This document shows, piece by piece, positions 1 to 12,700 of a DNA stretch of 64,000 bases; the stretch's first letter is position 1, and each line of letters opens with the position of its first letter. This DNA is from Lycium barbarum (lineage: Eukaryota; Streptophyta; Magnoliopsida; Solanales; Solanaceae): assembly GCF_019175385.1 (NCBI RefSeq), contig NC_083342.1, forward strand, positions 117,676,376 to 117,740,375, written 5' to 3'. The notes beneath the pieces were generated by a model, which searched no databases, had not been told where the DNA came from, and was given only the letters and a program-made list of their open reading frames with translations. The translations under genes were made by a program, and so were the position numbers.

Positions 1-702
1 GTATCGAACAATTTCATTTCTCTCATTTCTTTTCCGTACAAAGACCCATTTGTGACCAACTGGTTTTACACCATTAGGCGTTTGGACTACAGGTCCAAAA
101 ACCTCACGTTTAGCAAGTGAATTCAATTCTGATTGAATTGCTTCTTGCCATTTTGGCCAATCATATCTTCGTCGACATTCTCCGACAGATTGAGGTTCCT
201 GATCCTCACTGCCTTTTATAATATTTAGTGCAACATTATATGCAAAAACACTATTCACCACAATTTTCGAACGACTCAAGTTGTCCTCATCACCAGTAAA
301 ACTTAATGATAGTTCTTCACTCACTGAAGTCTCGGGTTTGCTGATTTCTTCAGGAATATCAGAATTAATCAGATCTTGAATCTCTTCATGAGATCCTTTC
401 ATAGTGTCATTCTGATCATTGTTTGTATTTCTTTTTCTTGGATTTTTATCCTTGGAGACCAATGGCCTACCACGCTTCAGGCATGGATAAGATTCAGAGG
501 CTATGACACTAGTAGATTGTCCCTTTGGAACATCAATTCGAATAGGCACATTCTCTGCAGGGATATGCGACTTAGTTATTCTTTTCAAATCAGTAAATCC
601 GTCTGGCATTTGATTTGTTATTTTCTGTAAGTGGATGATCTTCTGGATCTCCTGCTCACATATAGGGGTACGTGGATCAAAATGAGATAGTGATGGAACT
701 CT
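1..702 (-). pseudogene. copia pol: linker and N-terminal reverse transcriptase (partial)
   Basis: This continues the minus-strand pol frame downstream of the stop at 703-705. The same frame stays open from about 702 to the window edge. It encodes a hydrophilic linker (motifs SLSHFDPRT, KRGRPLVSKDKNPRKR, SRSKIVVNSVFAYNVA), then the start of a copia reverse transcriptase with WPKWQEAIQSELNSL, then GPVVQTPNGVKPVGHKWVFV at the edge. These are hallmark N-terminal RT segments of plant Ty1/copia. The catalytic YVDD motif would lie outside the window. The single TAG at 703-705 probably replaced a tryptophan codon, so I class it as a pseudogene. Confidence 0.85.
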
Positions 703-2100
703 CTACGCAATTTCTCTTTTGGTTTCTTTTCTCTCTCCCCCTAATTGTGGAAAATTTGTTTCATCAAATCGACAATCTGCAAATCGGGCAGTGAATAAAT
801 CTCCCGTCAATGGCTCAAGATAGCGAATAATGGAGGGTGATTCAAACCCAACATATATTCCTAACCTTCTTTGGGGGCCCATCTTAGTGCGTTGTGGTGG
901 TGCTACAGGCACATATACATCACAGCCAAAGATTCGGAGATGAGCAATATTTGGTTCATGACCAAATACTAATTGTGACGGGGAGTATTTATTATAATGA
1001 GTCGGTCTAAGACGAACAAGAGATGCTGCATGTAAAATAGCATGACCCCAGACGGTTGTAGGCAACCGTGTTTTCATAAGTAATGGTCTTGCTATCAATT
1101 TCACACTCTTAATAAATGACTCAGCAAGGCCATTTTGGGTATGAACATGTGCTACAGGATGTTCAACCTTTATCCCAACTGATAAACAATAATCATCAAA
1201 AGCTTGGGATGTAAACTCTCCAACATTATCAAGACGTATAGCCTTTATAGGATAATCTGGGAAATGTGGCCTTAAGCGTATTATTTGTGCCAATAATTTC
1301 ACAAACGCCAGGTTGCGAGACGATATGAGGCACACATGAGACCATCTCGAAGACGCATCTATTAGAACCATAAAATATCTGAATGACCCACAAGATGGGT
1401 GAATAGGTCTACATATATCCCCATGTATACGATCTAGAAAAGCAGGGGATTCAATGTCAACTTTCATTGGTGATGACCTGGTTATCAATTTGCCCTGATG
1501 ACAAGCGACACATGAAAATTCACTACTTTCAAGAATCTTCAGGTTCTTAAGTGGATGCCCTTTTGAATTTTCAATAATTCGTCTCATCATTATTGATCCA
1601 GGATGACCCATTCGGTCATGCCAAAGCACAAAAGTTCCTGAATCGTTAAACTTCTGGTTTACGATTGAGTGTGCTTCCACTGTACTAATTTCTGCATAGT
1701 ACAGGCCAGAAGACAAAGTTGGTAATTTCTCCAAAACATATTTCTGGCCGGAGACATTCTTTGTAATGATAAGATATTCATCATTTGTTTCATTTAATGT
1801 CTCGACGTGATACTCATTACGGCGGATATCTTTGAAACTCAACAAATTTCTTGGGGATCTAGAAGAGAATAATGCATCTTCTATAACAAGTTTCGTCCCC
1901 TTAGGTAGAAATATAGTAGCTCTTCCGGAGCCTTCAATTAATTTCGAATTGCCAGAAATTGTATTAATATTTCCCCGTTTTCTACGCAAGTGAGAAAAGT
2001 ATTTCTCATCTTTGAATATAGCATGCGTTGTTCCACTATCAATCACACAAATATCTTCATGATTGGTCATTGATCCAAATAATATTTGAAGATTTTCCAT
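703..2100 (-). pseudogene. copia pol: protease-like, GAG-pre-integrase and integrase region
   Basis: A 465-residue open frame. Residues 21-24 (DSGT) correspond to the copia aspartic protease active site. Residues about 155-230 form the GAG-pre-integrase domain with an HHCC-type zinc finger (WHDRMGHPG and a CVACHQGK cysteine pair). The integrase core follows (GDICRPIHPSCGSFRYFMVL; IRLDNVGEFTSQAF; HTQNGLAES), so D, D and E of the catalytic triad can be placed. The C-terminal segment has the copia signature LRIFGCDVYVP and RRLGIYVGF. The annotated ATG is simply the first Met after an upstream stop; the native protein would be a gag-pol fusion now split by stops and by the nested LTR. No host function is expected. 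Confidence 0.92.
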
Positions 2101-4302
2101 ATATTCTTCAAAACGAAAGAATAGGCAAAGTAAACATCGAAGTAGATATTTTGATTAGACAAAGTATTACACACACTTTATTACTTATATATGGAAACAT
2201 AACCACATTAGCTAATACAAACGACATGTATGAAATATCTAAGTTAATTGTTACACCCCGTATTTTTTTTGGACTAGGAAATTGGATCGTCCAACATGAG
2301 TAAATTTACTCAAGCCCGGAGAATTCGATCATATCCAAGGATGAAAGCCAAGAGCTCGGTGTACAAAAAGAATGAAGTCCTGAAATGATTTAAGATGAAA
2401 AAAAAAATGTGACAGCAATGATTGAAAATAATATTTTATGTGTGGCAAATGAGGCTATGGACTATTGCTATATCACATGATTATGATAATGATTATACGA
2501 ACTGTGTTAAAAGTGGTTCATCTTTAAGTGAATTGAAATCAAGAAATTAGTTATGTATGTAATTGGTTAAATGGGGATTTATAGTGGAAAATAAGTATTA
2601 AATTTAGATCAATGGATAAGTTAGATAGACCAACCCATGTGGCTGACGTATGGAAACAAGTGACAGCAAGTGTAAATTTATTTATCTCTACATATGATAG
2701 TGGTGGCACCTACTGTTGTAGGGCACTAATCATTATAATAAGAAGAAGTGGGTCCCATAATCCACTTGCAAGGTTTTTATATGGAGATTACTTTGGCCGG
2801 AGAAAGTTTCAAGTAGAATGAAGGTGTAGTAATTCCTTTTCATGAGGAAAACGTTACATGCATCAACTTGTTCTAATGGAATTTACTAAAATGATATGTA
2901 TGAAGTGTATTAAAAATGATTGCTATTTAAGTTAATTGTGATCAAGGAATTAATTAGGTGTGCAATTAGATAAATATTGAATTAATGGAAGACAGGGAGA
3001 TAATTAGTGATTATGTAAGACATGGAGATAAAAGGACGTATGGTCTATGTAAAATCTTATCCGTGTATGTATTCATTAAATATTGGTGTTAAATTATTTT
3101 TAACCTTGATTAGTGTTTGTCCTTGATATCGTTATCATTGAACAAGTGTCCTTTGTGGGAAATTGCACCACCGCTTATTCTTTTTACATAAAAGGCATAT
3201 TCATTATTTTGCCATTACTTTCCTTGACACGTTTGTAAGCACAAGGTATGTGCTGGTCATTCTTTTTCATATTAAATTCACAATGGGCTGCTCATACAAG
3301 ACTATGCTATAATATGGTCAATAGCACCAATGTTTTCCCTTCCAATAAAAGAACCATAGCAGCAACGTTTTTGCTAGTGTAGAGACATAAATATATGTTC
3401 ATTCTTGTCAACTTAAATCGTGAAAGTTCACTTCTGAAAGATGAGGACAACAGCTAATTTATATAGCTGCATCGTGAATTTAAGGATATGGGCAGAAACG
3501 TACTAGTACATTCAGTGTTTGGAAGTTTAAGCAACGACGCTATTCGATTTTTTACGGGTTTTGCACGTCGCTTCAATCTCGTTGTTCCGTCTTATCGTGC
3601 TGTTGAATTCGGGTTTTCTTCGAAGTGAAGTAAGGAGGAAAAAGATTACTTCTTGGCATATAAGGTAATAATTCTCCTCTCCTACGTATATTTAAATTCA
3701 TCTAGGTCATAATTATATCGTGGGACGAGAATTACGAAAACTATATTGGAAATTGGATAAATTGTTACTATTACCATGTGGGCTGTTGGGAAGTGATTTA
3801 AGAATGGATTTGATTCTATTTGGGCATGTATTTGTTGATATTGATATTAGTACTGGGATTGATATTTTGGCTAAATTGGAATCATGAGGATTATTAAGTT
3901 TTTAAGGAAGATGCTACCCGAATATCGTTAGATTTCTAAGTAATTAAGGATTGGTTTAAAAGAGTATCCTAATTTGATTATTGGCATAATTGGTCTTGTT
4001 TGTAGATTGGTGAAGCCCGAGACCTAAGTTATGGTTAACTTGAGAAGCGGCAATGGTATGTAAGGCTAACCCTTCTTTCTTTTGGCATGTCTTAGATGTA
4101 AGTGATGAATGATATGAACTTTGGGGTAACTCTGTTCATAGGTTCCGAATGTGATTCATGATTCTCGTGCTATTCATTCTATATGTACTCCTATTCTGTT
4201 CCGAAGGGAACACCCATAAGGTGCCAGTTGAATTGTGTATATGGTTTTACTAATGATTTCGAGGAAATTAGTTTTATACTAAAAGAAATATAAAGTTAGA
4301 CT

Positions 4303-4383
4303 TTCAAAACCACTCCGAAGGGGGTGCGAGATTTTACTACTTAGATTTCAAAACCACTCCGAAGGGGGTGCGAGGTTTTACTA
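4303..4383 (+). repeat. Tandem pair around 'ccactccgaagggggtgcgag' inside the solo LTR
   Basis: Two near-identical copies of a roughly 40-bp unit containing ttcaaaaccactccgaaggg, separated by a short AT-rich link. Together with the next repeat block they form the GC-rich core of the solo LTR. Confidence 0.8.
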
Positions 4384-4480
4384 TTTCATTTCATTTACGA
4401 CTTATGTTTACATTCCATAGCATCATCTCTTGTATTGATATTTGTGGATTAAATTTGTGTTGACATGATTGTGATACTAA

Positions 4481-4645
4481 GCCGGAAGCGGCTGCCCGAA
4501 GGGGCCATTATTATTAAGCCGGAAGCGGCTGCCCGAAGGGGCCATCATTATTATGCCGGAAGCGGCCGTCCGAAGGGACTATTGTGATACTAGCCGGAAG
4601 CGGCTGTCCGAAGGGACCATTTTGTTAATATGTCGGAAGCGACAT
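4481..4645 (+). repeat. Tandem repeat, unit gccggaagcggctgcccgaa, about 4.5 copies
   Basis: Copies start at 4481, 4518, 4555 and 4593, with a degenerate fifth at about 4632, so the period is 37-38 bp. Each unit contains a short palindrome (gccggaagcggc) followed by cgaaggg(g/a)cc. A further 35-bp direct duplication (tgtgtgttagattgcatta...) follows at about 4645-4708. Confidence 0.88.
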
Positions 4646-5362
4646 GTGTGTTAGATTGCATTATTTACTTAAAGAATGTGTGTTAGATTGCATTATTTAC
4701 TTAAAGATTGTTTTGGAGACTTCGTGTATACATTTACGTTTCTTCCAGCGAGGGCTGCAGGTATTGAGCTAGATTGTGATTTCTTCTCTCCTAAATCAAA
4801 TTATGATTATGATTTGTTACCACCTTACATACTGAGTACATTGTCCGTACTGACGTCCTTTTGCCTGGGGACGTTGCGTTCATGCCTGCAGCCCCAGATT
4901 GTTTGGCAGGTTAAGTGTATAGCTAGGATGCTCTGACGTCTGCTGGGATTGACAAGTTCCATCTCATTCTGGAGCTGTGTTGAGTCATGTATAGATATGC
5001 ATGATTATGGGTATGTCAGGGCCCTGTCCTGACTCATAATGTCCAGTTCACTTCTTAGAGGCTTCTGCAGACAGTGTCCTGTGGTATGTTTGTCGAGATG
5101 TCGACAAAGTGATATCAGTTGAGTCATTTATGGATTTTAAAAGAGTATGTATTTTAGATGATTTAGATTGGTCTAAAGTACTTATTGATTGAAAGTTTTC
5201 ATAATCGTTATAGAGATAATGATTTCTATTTAGAAAAAATTTATGTTCTCAAAAGTTTTTGAAATGACAGGTTTTAATAGAGTGAATGTCTAAGGGTTCG
5301 CTCGACTCTGATGAGAGTCGGGTGCCCGTCATGCCCTACCATTGCTAGGGTGTGACATTAAT

Positions 5363-6363
5363 ACAGATCCATCACCGATCAGATGATCTATTTTCCCTTT
5401 AGGGATTTCAAAGAAATCTGCCACATCTAGATGCATGGGCTCAACATTATCTTCAGAAATAAAATTTGCTTCGGCATCCTTTTCTGCCTTTTTTAGGGAG
5501 GCTTGGTATAGCTCAACAAGGTGCTTTGGCGTACGACAGGTACGTGATCAGTGCCCTTTTCGTCCTTATCAGAAGCATTTATTTTTTGAATTTTTCTTTT
5601 GCACAGCTTCATGCTTTTCATCCTTCCTTTTACACTGCTGGTGGTGAAGGGTATTATATGGTGCAAAACGAGAATCATGATTAAAATTCCTTCCTCGACC
5701 ACGACCATGACCACGACTGGGGCCACGACCTCTTCCACGCCTAGAATGGCGAAAATTTGCCTCATTCACTTCAGGGAATGGGGCAGTACCAGTGGGTCGG
5801 CTTTCATGATTTTCCATCAGTAATTCATTATGTTGTTCAGCCACTAGAAGATGTGAGATTAGATCAGAATATTTCTTGAACTTCATCTCTCGGTATTGCT
5901 GCTGCAGGAGCATACTCGAGGCAGGAAAAGTGGAGAATGTTTTCTCCAGCATATCATCATCAGTAATATTTTCACCACATAATTTCAATTGAGAAATAAT
6001 TTTAAACATTGTAGAATTATATGCCTTAACAGATTTAAAATCTTGGAACCTTAAATGGAGCCAATCAAAACGTGCTTGTGGAAGTATGACCATCTTCGGG
6101 TGATCATATCTATCTTTCAGATCATTCCACAGCTTAAGAGGATCTTTAACCGTGAGATATTCCATTTTCAAATTCTCATCAAGATGATGGCGGAGGAATA
6201 TCATTGCCTTAGCACGGTTTTGGTTGGATGCCTCATTTTTATCTTTGATGGTGTCTTCCAGACCCATCGCATTAAGGTGAATCTCGGCATCAAGAATCCA
6301 AGACATATAGCTATTGCCGGATATATCTAAGGCTACAAATTCACGTCTAGAAAGATTTGCCAT
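5363..6363 (-). pseudogene. copia gag (UBN2-like) with nonsense-disrupted zinc knuckle
   Basis: An ATG at 6361-6363 opens a 264-codon frame (to 5569) of the plant copia gag type. It starts MANLSRREF, has a WxxWxxDAEIHL-like N-terminal core, a UBN2-type middle (LKLWNDLKDRYDH; FSTFPASSMLLQQQYRE), and an Arg/Gly-rich nucleic-acid-binding tail (RRGRGRGPSRGHGRGRGRN). The CCHC zinc knuckle should follow, but stops at 5569-5571, 5566-5568 and 5548-5550 lie inside it. Beyond them the same frame continues as gag-like sequence (TPKHLVELYQASLKKAEK; DFFEIPKGKIDHLIGDGS) to the nested LTR. Inactive. Confidence 0.88.
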
Positions 6364-6445
6364 TAGTAATGAAAAACAAAGAAATCAATACCTTCGAGGC
6401 TTGTAAAGTATTTGCTCGAGATGACAGAGTCTCGTGCTGATAACG

Positions 6446-6648
6446 TGTTATAAAATAAAACTATGAAGTAAATACACAGAAGAAATATGTAGAGATATAT
6501 CAGATTATATTACTTGTTCTCTCAACATTGCATCTGTGCATCCTATTTATAGGAGCAACATACAAAGGATTAACATATTTAATTGACATGAGATATTTTG
6601 GGATATTTATAACTTAAAGGATATGGACCGCTTGACATATTTTTAACA
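6446..6648 (-). mobile_element. 5' LTR of the copia element (203 bp)
   Basis: The two ends form a 5-bp inverted terminal repeat: tgtta at 6446-6450 and taaca at 6644-6648. The LTR lies about 80 bp upstream of the gag ATG. On the minus strand a TATA-like CCTATAAATAGG at about 6542-6553 is a plausible element promoter. Just inside the element, at about 6431-6445, the minus strand reads TTATCAGCACGAG, a likely primer-binding-site region. The short LTR length is usual for copia. Confidence 0.85.
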
Positions 6649-6760
6649 AGGAGCACATTGTCATAACATAATCTGTAGCGAAGTGAAAAAGTAATACGGA
6701 GTAAGTAGAAGGAGCGAGGCAGCCTCCGCCCAAATTGTCAAAGGTCGGGGCAAATTAAGG

Positions 6761-9700
6761 ATGGCGAAACCAGTTGGCGATTCGCGCAGCAACAGAGCTG
6801 CTGTTCAGGCCACAAACGACGACGCTTCCGCTAGCAAACTGTATGTACCCCACCCGAGAGATATAATACTCCCTCTGTCCCTGATATTTCGAGATCTTGA
6901 TCGTCAATTCTGAAAAAAGATTTTCTTGTTTGACTCTTGAAATCCAAAATAAATTGGGCAGACGGAGTATATAATATTACACCTAATTATCCAATTAAAG
7001 TTGGTTTAATAGAGTATTTATTTTGAAGGTCATGCGTGAAAAAAGGATACATGAAAGATGATTATGTTCATCTCTTTGTTAAAAAGGAGCTGAGGCGAGC
7101 TCCCATTATTAATCGTGGTATGCCATCCCTTTTTTTTTTTTGCTTCTTAATGTGATGTGCTTAGTATTATTTGGGGTTGATATGCAAGTTAATAATTGTT
7201 AGGTTATTTTGCCCGCTGGGCTGCTCTTCGCAAGATGCTCTATCAATTTCTCGATTCTGAGGATGGAAATATGAAGAAGCAGATACTCTCACTTGGAGCT
7301 GGCTTCGACACTATGTTTTTTCAGTTGCACGTAAGCCACTTTTCTTGCGAGTATTGAAAATTTTATATGAAATGTATTTTAGTCACAAAAAAGGATTTTG
7401 TTTCATTGCCCGACCCCGACTAGTTTGGGAGTTTGGTTCTAAGGCAAGCTGACAGTGTCTATTCATATGTATCAATATCAATATTCCTCCCTGTCTAAGG
7501 GACCCTTAAGGAAAACAAGGCAATAGCTTCGGTTAAAGCAAATGGCCGAACTGAATAATCTAGATAGAAGGGTGTTCTCCCTATTCTTTGAGAGGTTGCT
7601 TGCGACGGTACCATTAGCTAGGCAATCAAGGCAGGTCGAGCAGAGTAGGCCCGTTTACTTATGTTTTCTCATATGAATCTTTTGTCTCCGGCTATTCGGG
7701 ATCCCATTTCCGTACCAACGCAAGATATGCTTATTGGATGCTATGTATTAACGAGCGGAAATCATCAAGGTATTTGTGTAAATAGATATAATCCATGTAA
7801 TCGCAGAAAATATCAAAAATGAACTTGTCAAGAGAAAATGGAGGTTAAGAGCAATCATTACCGATGCCTCAAACGGGTTACTGTACATAGAAATCTGAGT
7901 GTCTGGTTTGAGTTATCTGCAAGATTTGTTGAACTTGGTTGACACGTGGAGTATTGCTTTATGTTAATTTATCTGATAATGCTCCTGCTGCTTAATGTAG
8001 TTCTCCGATACAAATTAATACACTCCGATGGTTACTATAATTCCCTTCCTTTGGTAAGAAGAAGTAATAGCTAAATTTGTCTTTGGTAGGATGAAGGAAA
8101 AGCTCCTTATCTTTACGTGGAACTGGATTTCGCTGAGGTGAGATTTTCAAATTCTAAGTCCCCTGACTTTGTTTAAAGTTTGGCATTTTGCTATAGTAAA
8201 TGAGATCTGTTTTATTTCTATGTGGCTGCGATATTCTTTGCTTTTTGGCAAATTCTTGGCTCAAATAAAGAGCTCAGCTCTCGATATTTGTCTTTTAGGT
8301 AACAAGTAAGAAGGCAGCTCTTATTGAAACATATAGTCAGTTGAGGGATAAAGTTGGCGAAACAGCATCAATCTCCTCAGGTAATAAACTCTTTCAGCGC
8401 TTGCAAAGTTGTGAATGTTTTTCTCTTGTGGATTGCCAAATTGGTGATCCCGCTCTTTCGTTTACCTGGGCAAACATTTGATTGCATTTCCCTAGCAAGG
8501 TACCATGTTTTTGACTGTGAGATGGATAGGTCTAGCATTTAATAGATGTCAGTTAACTACCACAATGTTCTTAAATACAATTAGTCAACTATAATCTATT
8601 CTATTTTTAATCTATGTAAGTTGAATCTGTATGAATAAAGAAAAGTGGCCCGTAAAGCGTCGCCTGTGACCTAAGGGTGTGCTTTTTGCCTTGGATGACT
8701 CTTTGACGTTAGATAAATTACTTGAACAGTCTTTTGACACTGACATGATGTTCAGCAATGAAGTTTTGACTTATCACAGGAAAATCCTGCAGTTATGAAT
8801 AAAGCTAGATTTCATTTTAAAATCACTGGGAGGACATGTGAAACACTACTGGTAGTTTCTGTTCGATGCTATATTGCGTGGATCCTTCAATTTCGTTGAC
8901 GTACCTGTGTCAAATGAGTGTGATACGGGTATGGACTTTGTGTAGATTCTTCAAAATACACTAAAAATTAGCAAAAAACTTGACTTACCCGTATGTTTGA
9001 TGTCTTGAGGCTGGTAAGATGGGAAGAAACCATTCATGAATAATGACAGCTGATGAAAAATATGTTCATGATAAGGCTCCTCAAGTCCATAACCAGGGTG
9101 ATCCCTACAAGATCCATATATAGATCAACAAAAAGATAGTTTGATTTTTTCGGTTTCTTCAATTATTAAAATTTGATGCCCATGAACAACAAATCTGCAA
9201 TGCAGAAGGAAACTAAAACAGAAAAAAAAAATGCTAAAAAAAAGGAGGGGCAGAAAGAGAAAAGGAGGTGTAAAATGGATGTGTGATATCTGGTTCCTGT
9301 ATAAAGAGAAACGTACATGCCAAAATTTTCAAAATGTTGTAAGTTCTCTAAATGTTATGTTGGTCTATTTTTGCGGGTTGCAGTGCAACTTGTCTGTTTG
9401 TGGAGGTCCTTTGTTCTGGGAAATGCATCTAATGACGGTGGAAAGTGACAGTAGATATTACTCAGGATAACCAAAAGGAAAATCTAACATCCAACTCAGA
9501 TTTGGATCCACAGAATGTAGTGAATCATCTAGGAGTTCCAACTACTATAATGGTCCTTTTGTTGTACTTGATCACATCCTTCGTCAAAAACTAAAATATG
9601 TTTGGTAGTTTTCAGACTTTAAACACTTTACAATCTTATGGACATTAATCTGCAATGACTGGCAAGAGTGGTTGCAAAGAAGCTAGGTTGTCATGTCACA

Positions 9701-12700
9701 CAGAAACTCTTAGATTATAGAATCTAACTATAAACTTTTAACGAACTATTTGTGAAGGAAGTTTTATTTCCAGTTAACTAATAGATAGATATTTTTACCT
9801 CTAAAACAAACAGTAGATATACTTGCTTTGTCCATGTTGAATCTAATTCTTCGATGGAATCTGTTTCTTAAAGTTTAATGCTTAGTGCAACTTCTTGGAC
9901 ATTTATTCTCTGCAAAAGCTAGAATGAACTAATATCTAGCTGATGTAGATTCTCTGCTTTTTGGCATACCTCTTGTGTACAGGAGTATTCCTTACAATTG
10001 TCAATAATATTATTTAGCATTATCAAAAAGGAAAACTAATATCTAGCACAACTAACTAATCTTATGCTTTCATGCAGAAAAGGGGGAAGTCCATAGTGAT
10101 CATTACAAATTGCTGCCTGTAGATTTGCGCAACATAGACAATTTAAATGATATTATAGCCCAAGCAAATTTAGACCCCAGGTATGTCATTGCTTCCCTGC
10201 TATTTTTCCTTAAACAGTTTTGTCTTTAATCTCCAGAAACACAGCACAAGTGATCGTGGATGATGCTATTATCACTCTTTTTGTATTTAGCTTTTCATAT
10301 GCATACTAGATCGTTCTGCCTTTTCACAAGTTACTTGCACTTCCATTCTTGATTTTGTCATTGTTCTCGGCTGATGTGAAACCTTTGTTTGATGTCTATG
10401 TTCTCTTCAAATTTCCCTTTTAAGTAAATATTATTGGCTAGTATATACCTAATGTCATTTCAGGAACAAGACATGATCTTTTAAAATTCAGTATGAGCTG
10501 ATGATGGACTAGGAAGTGATTTTTTGTATTTTTGGGTAAATTTTTTCCTGAGTATGTAATACGGGATTGATACCAATGATGTAGAAGGCGAAAATGGGAA
10601 GACTCAGTAAGGTCGTAACAACACCCCCCCCCCCCCCCCCCCCCCCCAAAAAAAAAGATTGAGGTTCTTAATAGCTGACAGGTGTGGTGTTCAAAGACTC
10701 ATGTCCGGTAGCATGTAAAGACTTGTAACTTGAAAACTGTGATGAGCTATTAAAGTAAGAAGTTTACATACTATTCAGCCAGTTGTGGTTGCTTATAGTT
10801 AAAATCTAGGGACTACACTAGGAATGCAGTAGTTAATAGTCATGTATTGGACAATTGAAAGGGTATCAGACTAATTGGCTGTTAGGTGCTTTCTCAGTCT
10901 ATACTACTGCTAATTGTATTCTTTTGATTGTCTTCCTTTATTTCTCCTCTTTTCAAATTTAGAACTATCTTGTTCTCTTTTCTCCTTCCCATGTTTTGAA
11001 AATATTGATCATTTATACATGTCCAAGTTCATACCTGATTAGGGTTAACTGCACATTCTGATGTTATCATCAGTTTGCCAACATTTATAATTGCAGAATG
11101 CGTTCTTATATATTTGGATCCTGATTCAAGCCGTGCTATTGTTGGATGGGCTGCAAGAACCTTTTCCACGGCAATATTTTTCTTGTATGAGCAGGTTGTG
11201 GAAACTATTAAGTTAAATCTTGTATTCTTTCATAGGCCTGATCCCTCCCTTAGTCCTTTCGACTTGAGTTCCACTGCTCTACTGTCCTAAGGTACTGTGG
11301 ATGCCTTGCTGATTTATTGTAATGACTTTCTTCTACTGTGTGGCTTATTGACAGATCCATCCGGATGATGCTTTTGGCCAGCAAATGATTCGGAATTTGG
11401 AGGTATTCTTTGCGGATTATCTTTTTTCTTTGATGTGTCCGTGGAACAGAGTTATAATGCCTCTTTTCCTTTTTCAGAGCCGAGGCTGTGGACTATTAGG
11501 AATTTATGCTACACCCACTTTACAAGAGAAAGAAAATCTATTTGTTGATCAAGGATGGCAGGTATCTCCAATTTTCAAAACTGCTTCTTAGACCTTTGAT
11601 GTTAAATCACCATACCTCTCTCTCTCTCTCACACACACACATATGTATACCTGTTCCTTCCGTTCCAGGTGTAGGGTGCATATTTTAGTTTTTATACAGA
11701 CCTGCAGTATTTCCAACCATTTGTCTTGTGACCCCATCTTCTGCAATCAGGGATGGTAGAAGATTTACTTTTTAGCTGAGACTGGCCTTTCTTGTTGAAG
11801 GTCTTAAAGCTTAGAAGAGAATTAATGACTAGCTTCCTTGTAAAGTAGGACCCGGAAGAGAATAAAAGTGTGTAGCCCTGGTAAGTTATTTGGAAGACGG
11901 AGGATCCAAGCAAAGTTACTTGCTTTGGTTGGATTGTGATGCATGAAGCATGTTTGGCACAGGAAAATGTGCAAAGAAAGGGTTTTTACTTTTTTTTTTT
12001 TTTTTTGATAAGGTGTGAAAGGGTTTTAACCTATGCAGCTGGTGCTGCTTTTGTAAAGAAAATGGGAAGACAGTTAATCATTTACTATTGTGTTGCAATT
12101 TTATTTGGAAAATATGGTGTATGTTCTTGGACTTACATGGGATTCATTGGTGATGCCTGTCAACATCAAGCAAACTTTGTGCAGCTGGCAAGGGCAACCT
12201 TTAAGAAAAAAAGCAGAAAAAGATTTAGTTGTGCATTCCTTTTTGTATTATGTGGACAATATGGCTGGAAAGAAATTGAAGGTGCTTTTATGGAAGGGAG
12301 GAAAATGTCAGTTCTGGTAAAAATAGATGTATTTAGAACCTAAAAATGTGGTGTAGTGCTTCTTTTGATTTTGAAGTTGATGTGATGCTTGATTTCCTAG
12401 AATCCCTTCAGGTTTGAGGGATCTGCATCCAGTTTGATACTTTTTGTAATGCTGCAGTACCATCTTGGTACTGGCTGACAGTTTTCTAAAATAAAATTCA
12501 CCTTGTACTAATCAAAAGAAAAAAGTAGGAATACCATCCAATAGGATAGATAAGGCTAATGAGTGATCTCGTTATCCATTTAGTATTAAGCTATAGCAGG
12601 TTAGATGAAAAGTGCATGCATTAGTTGCCTCTGAACTTCATTAGTTGTAGGCTCAAGCATTTTAACTTCCTATTTGCAATCACTGATAATTTGAACGATT

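Larger units (their letters stand above)
2249..5357 (+). mobile_element. Solo LTR, probably Ty3/gypsy type, 3109 bp, nested in the copia element
   Basis: It begins TGTTACACCCCG and ends GGGTGTGACA, the terminal TG...CA structure of an LTR. It is flanked by a perfect 5-bp target duplication TTAAT (2244-2248 and 5358-5362). No gag or pol coding is found inside, only short chance frames, and no internal element sequence, so it is a solo LTR left by LTR-LTR recombination. The long, repeat-rich LTR with TGTTACACC...GTGACA ends resembles large Tekay/Del-like gypsy LTRs of Solanaceae; that family assignment is from general knowledge. Removing it would rejoin the copia sequence on either side. Confidence 0.9.
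1..6648 (-). mobile_element. Ty1/copia LTR retrotransposon, degenerate, left end outside the window
   Basis: Read on the minus strand this is 5' LTR (6446-6648), a leader of about 80 bp, gag (start 6363), a zinc-knuckle region, protease-like and integrase regions (2100-703), then a linker and the beginning of reverse transcriptase at the window edge (1-200, with the WPKWQEAIQSEL and HKWVF type motifs of plant copia RT). The domain order gag-protease-integrase-RT is that of Ty1/copia. Coding continuity is broken by in-frame stops (703-705, 5548-5550, 5566-5571) and by a 3.1 kb solo LTR inserted at 2249-5357. The 3' LTR, RNase H and the second target duplication lie beyond base 1, so element age cannot be estimated here. 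The 5 bp outside the LTR is aggag. Confidence 0.93.

Noticed and set aside
4481..4645. Regularly spaced GC-rich repeats considered as a CRISPR-like array
   Set aside because: Eukaryotic context inside a solo LTR; the spacers are short, related AT-rich sequence rather than unique spacers.
11936..12343. A 135-codon open frame on the plus strand
   Set aside because: It lies in LCMT1 intron 9, has low-complexity Phe runs from a poly-T tract, and shows no recognisable domain.
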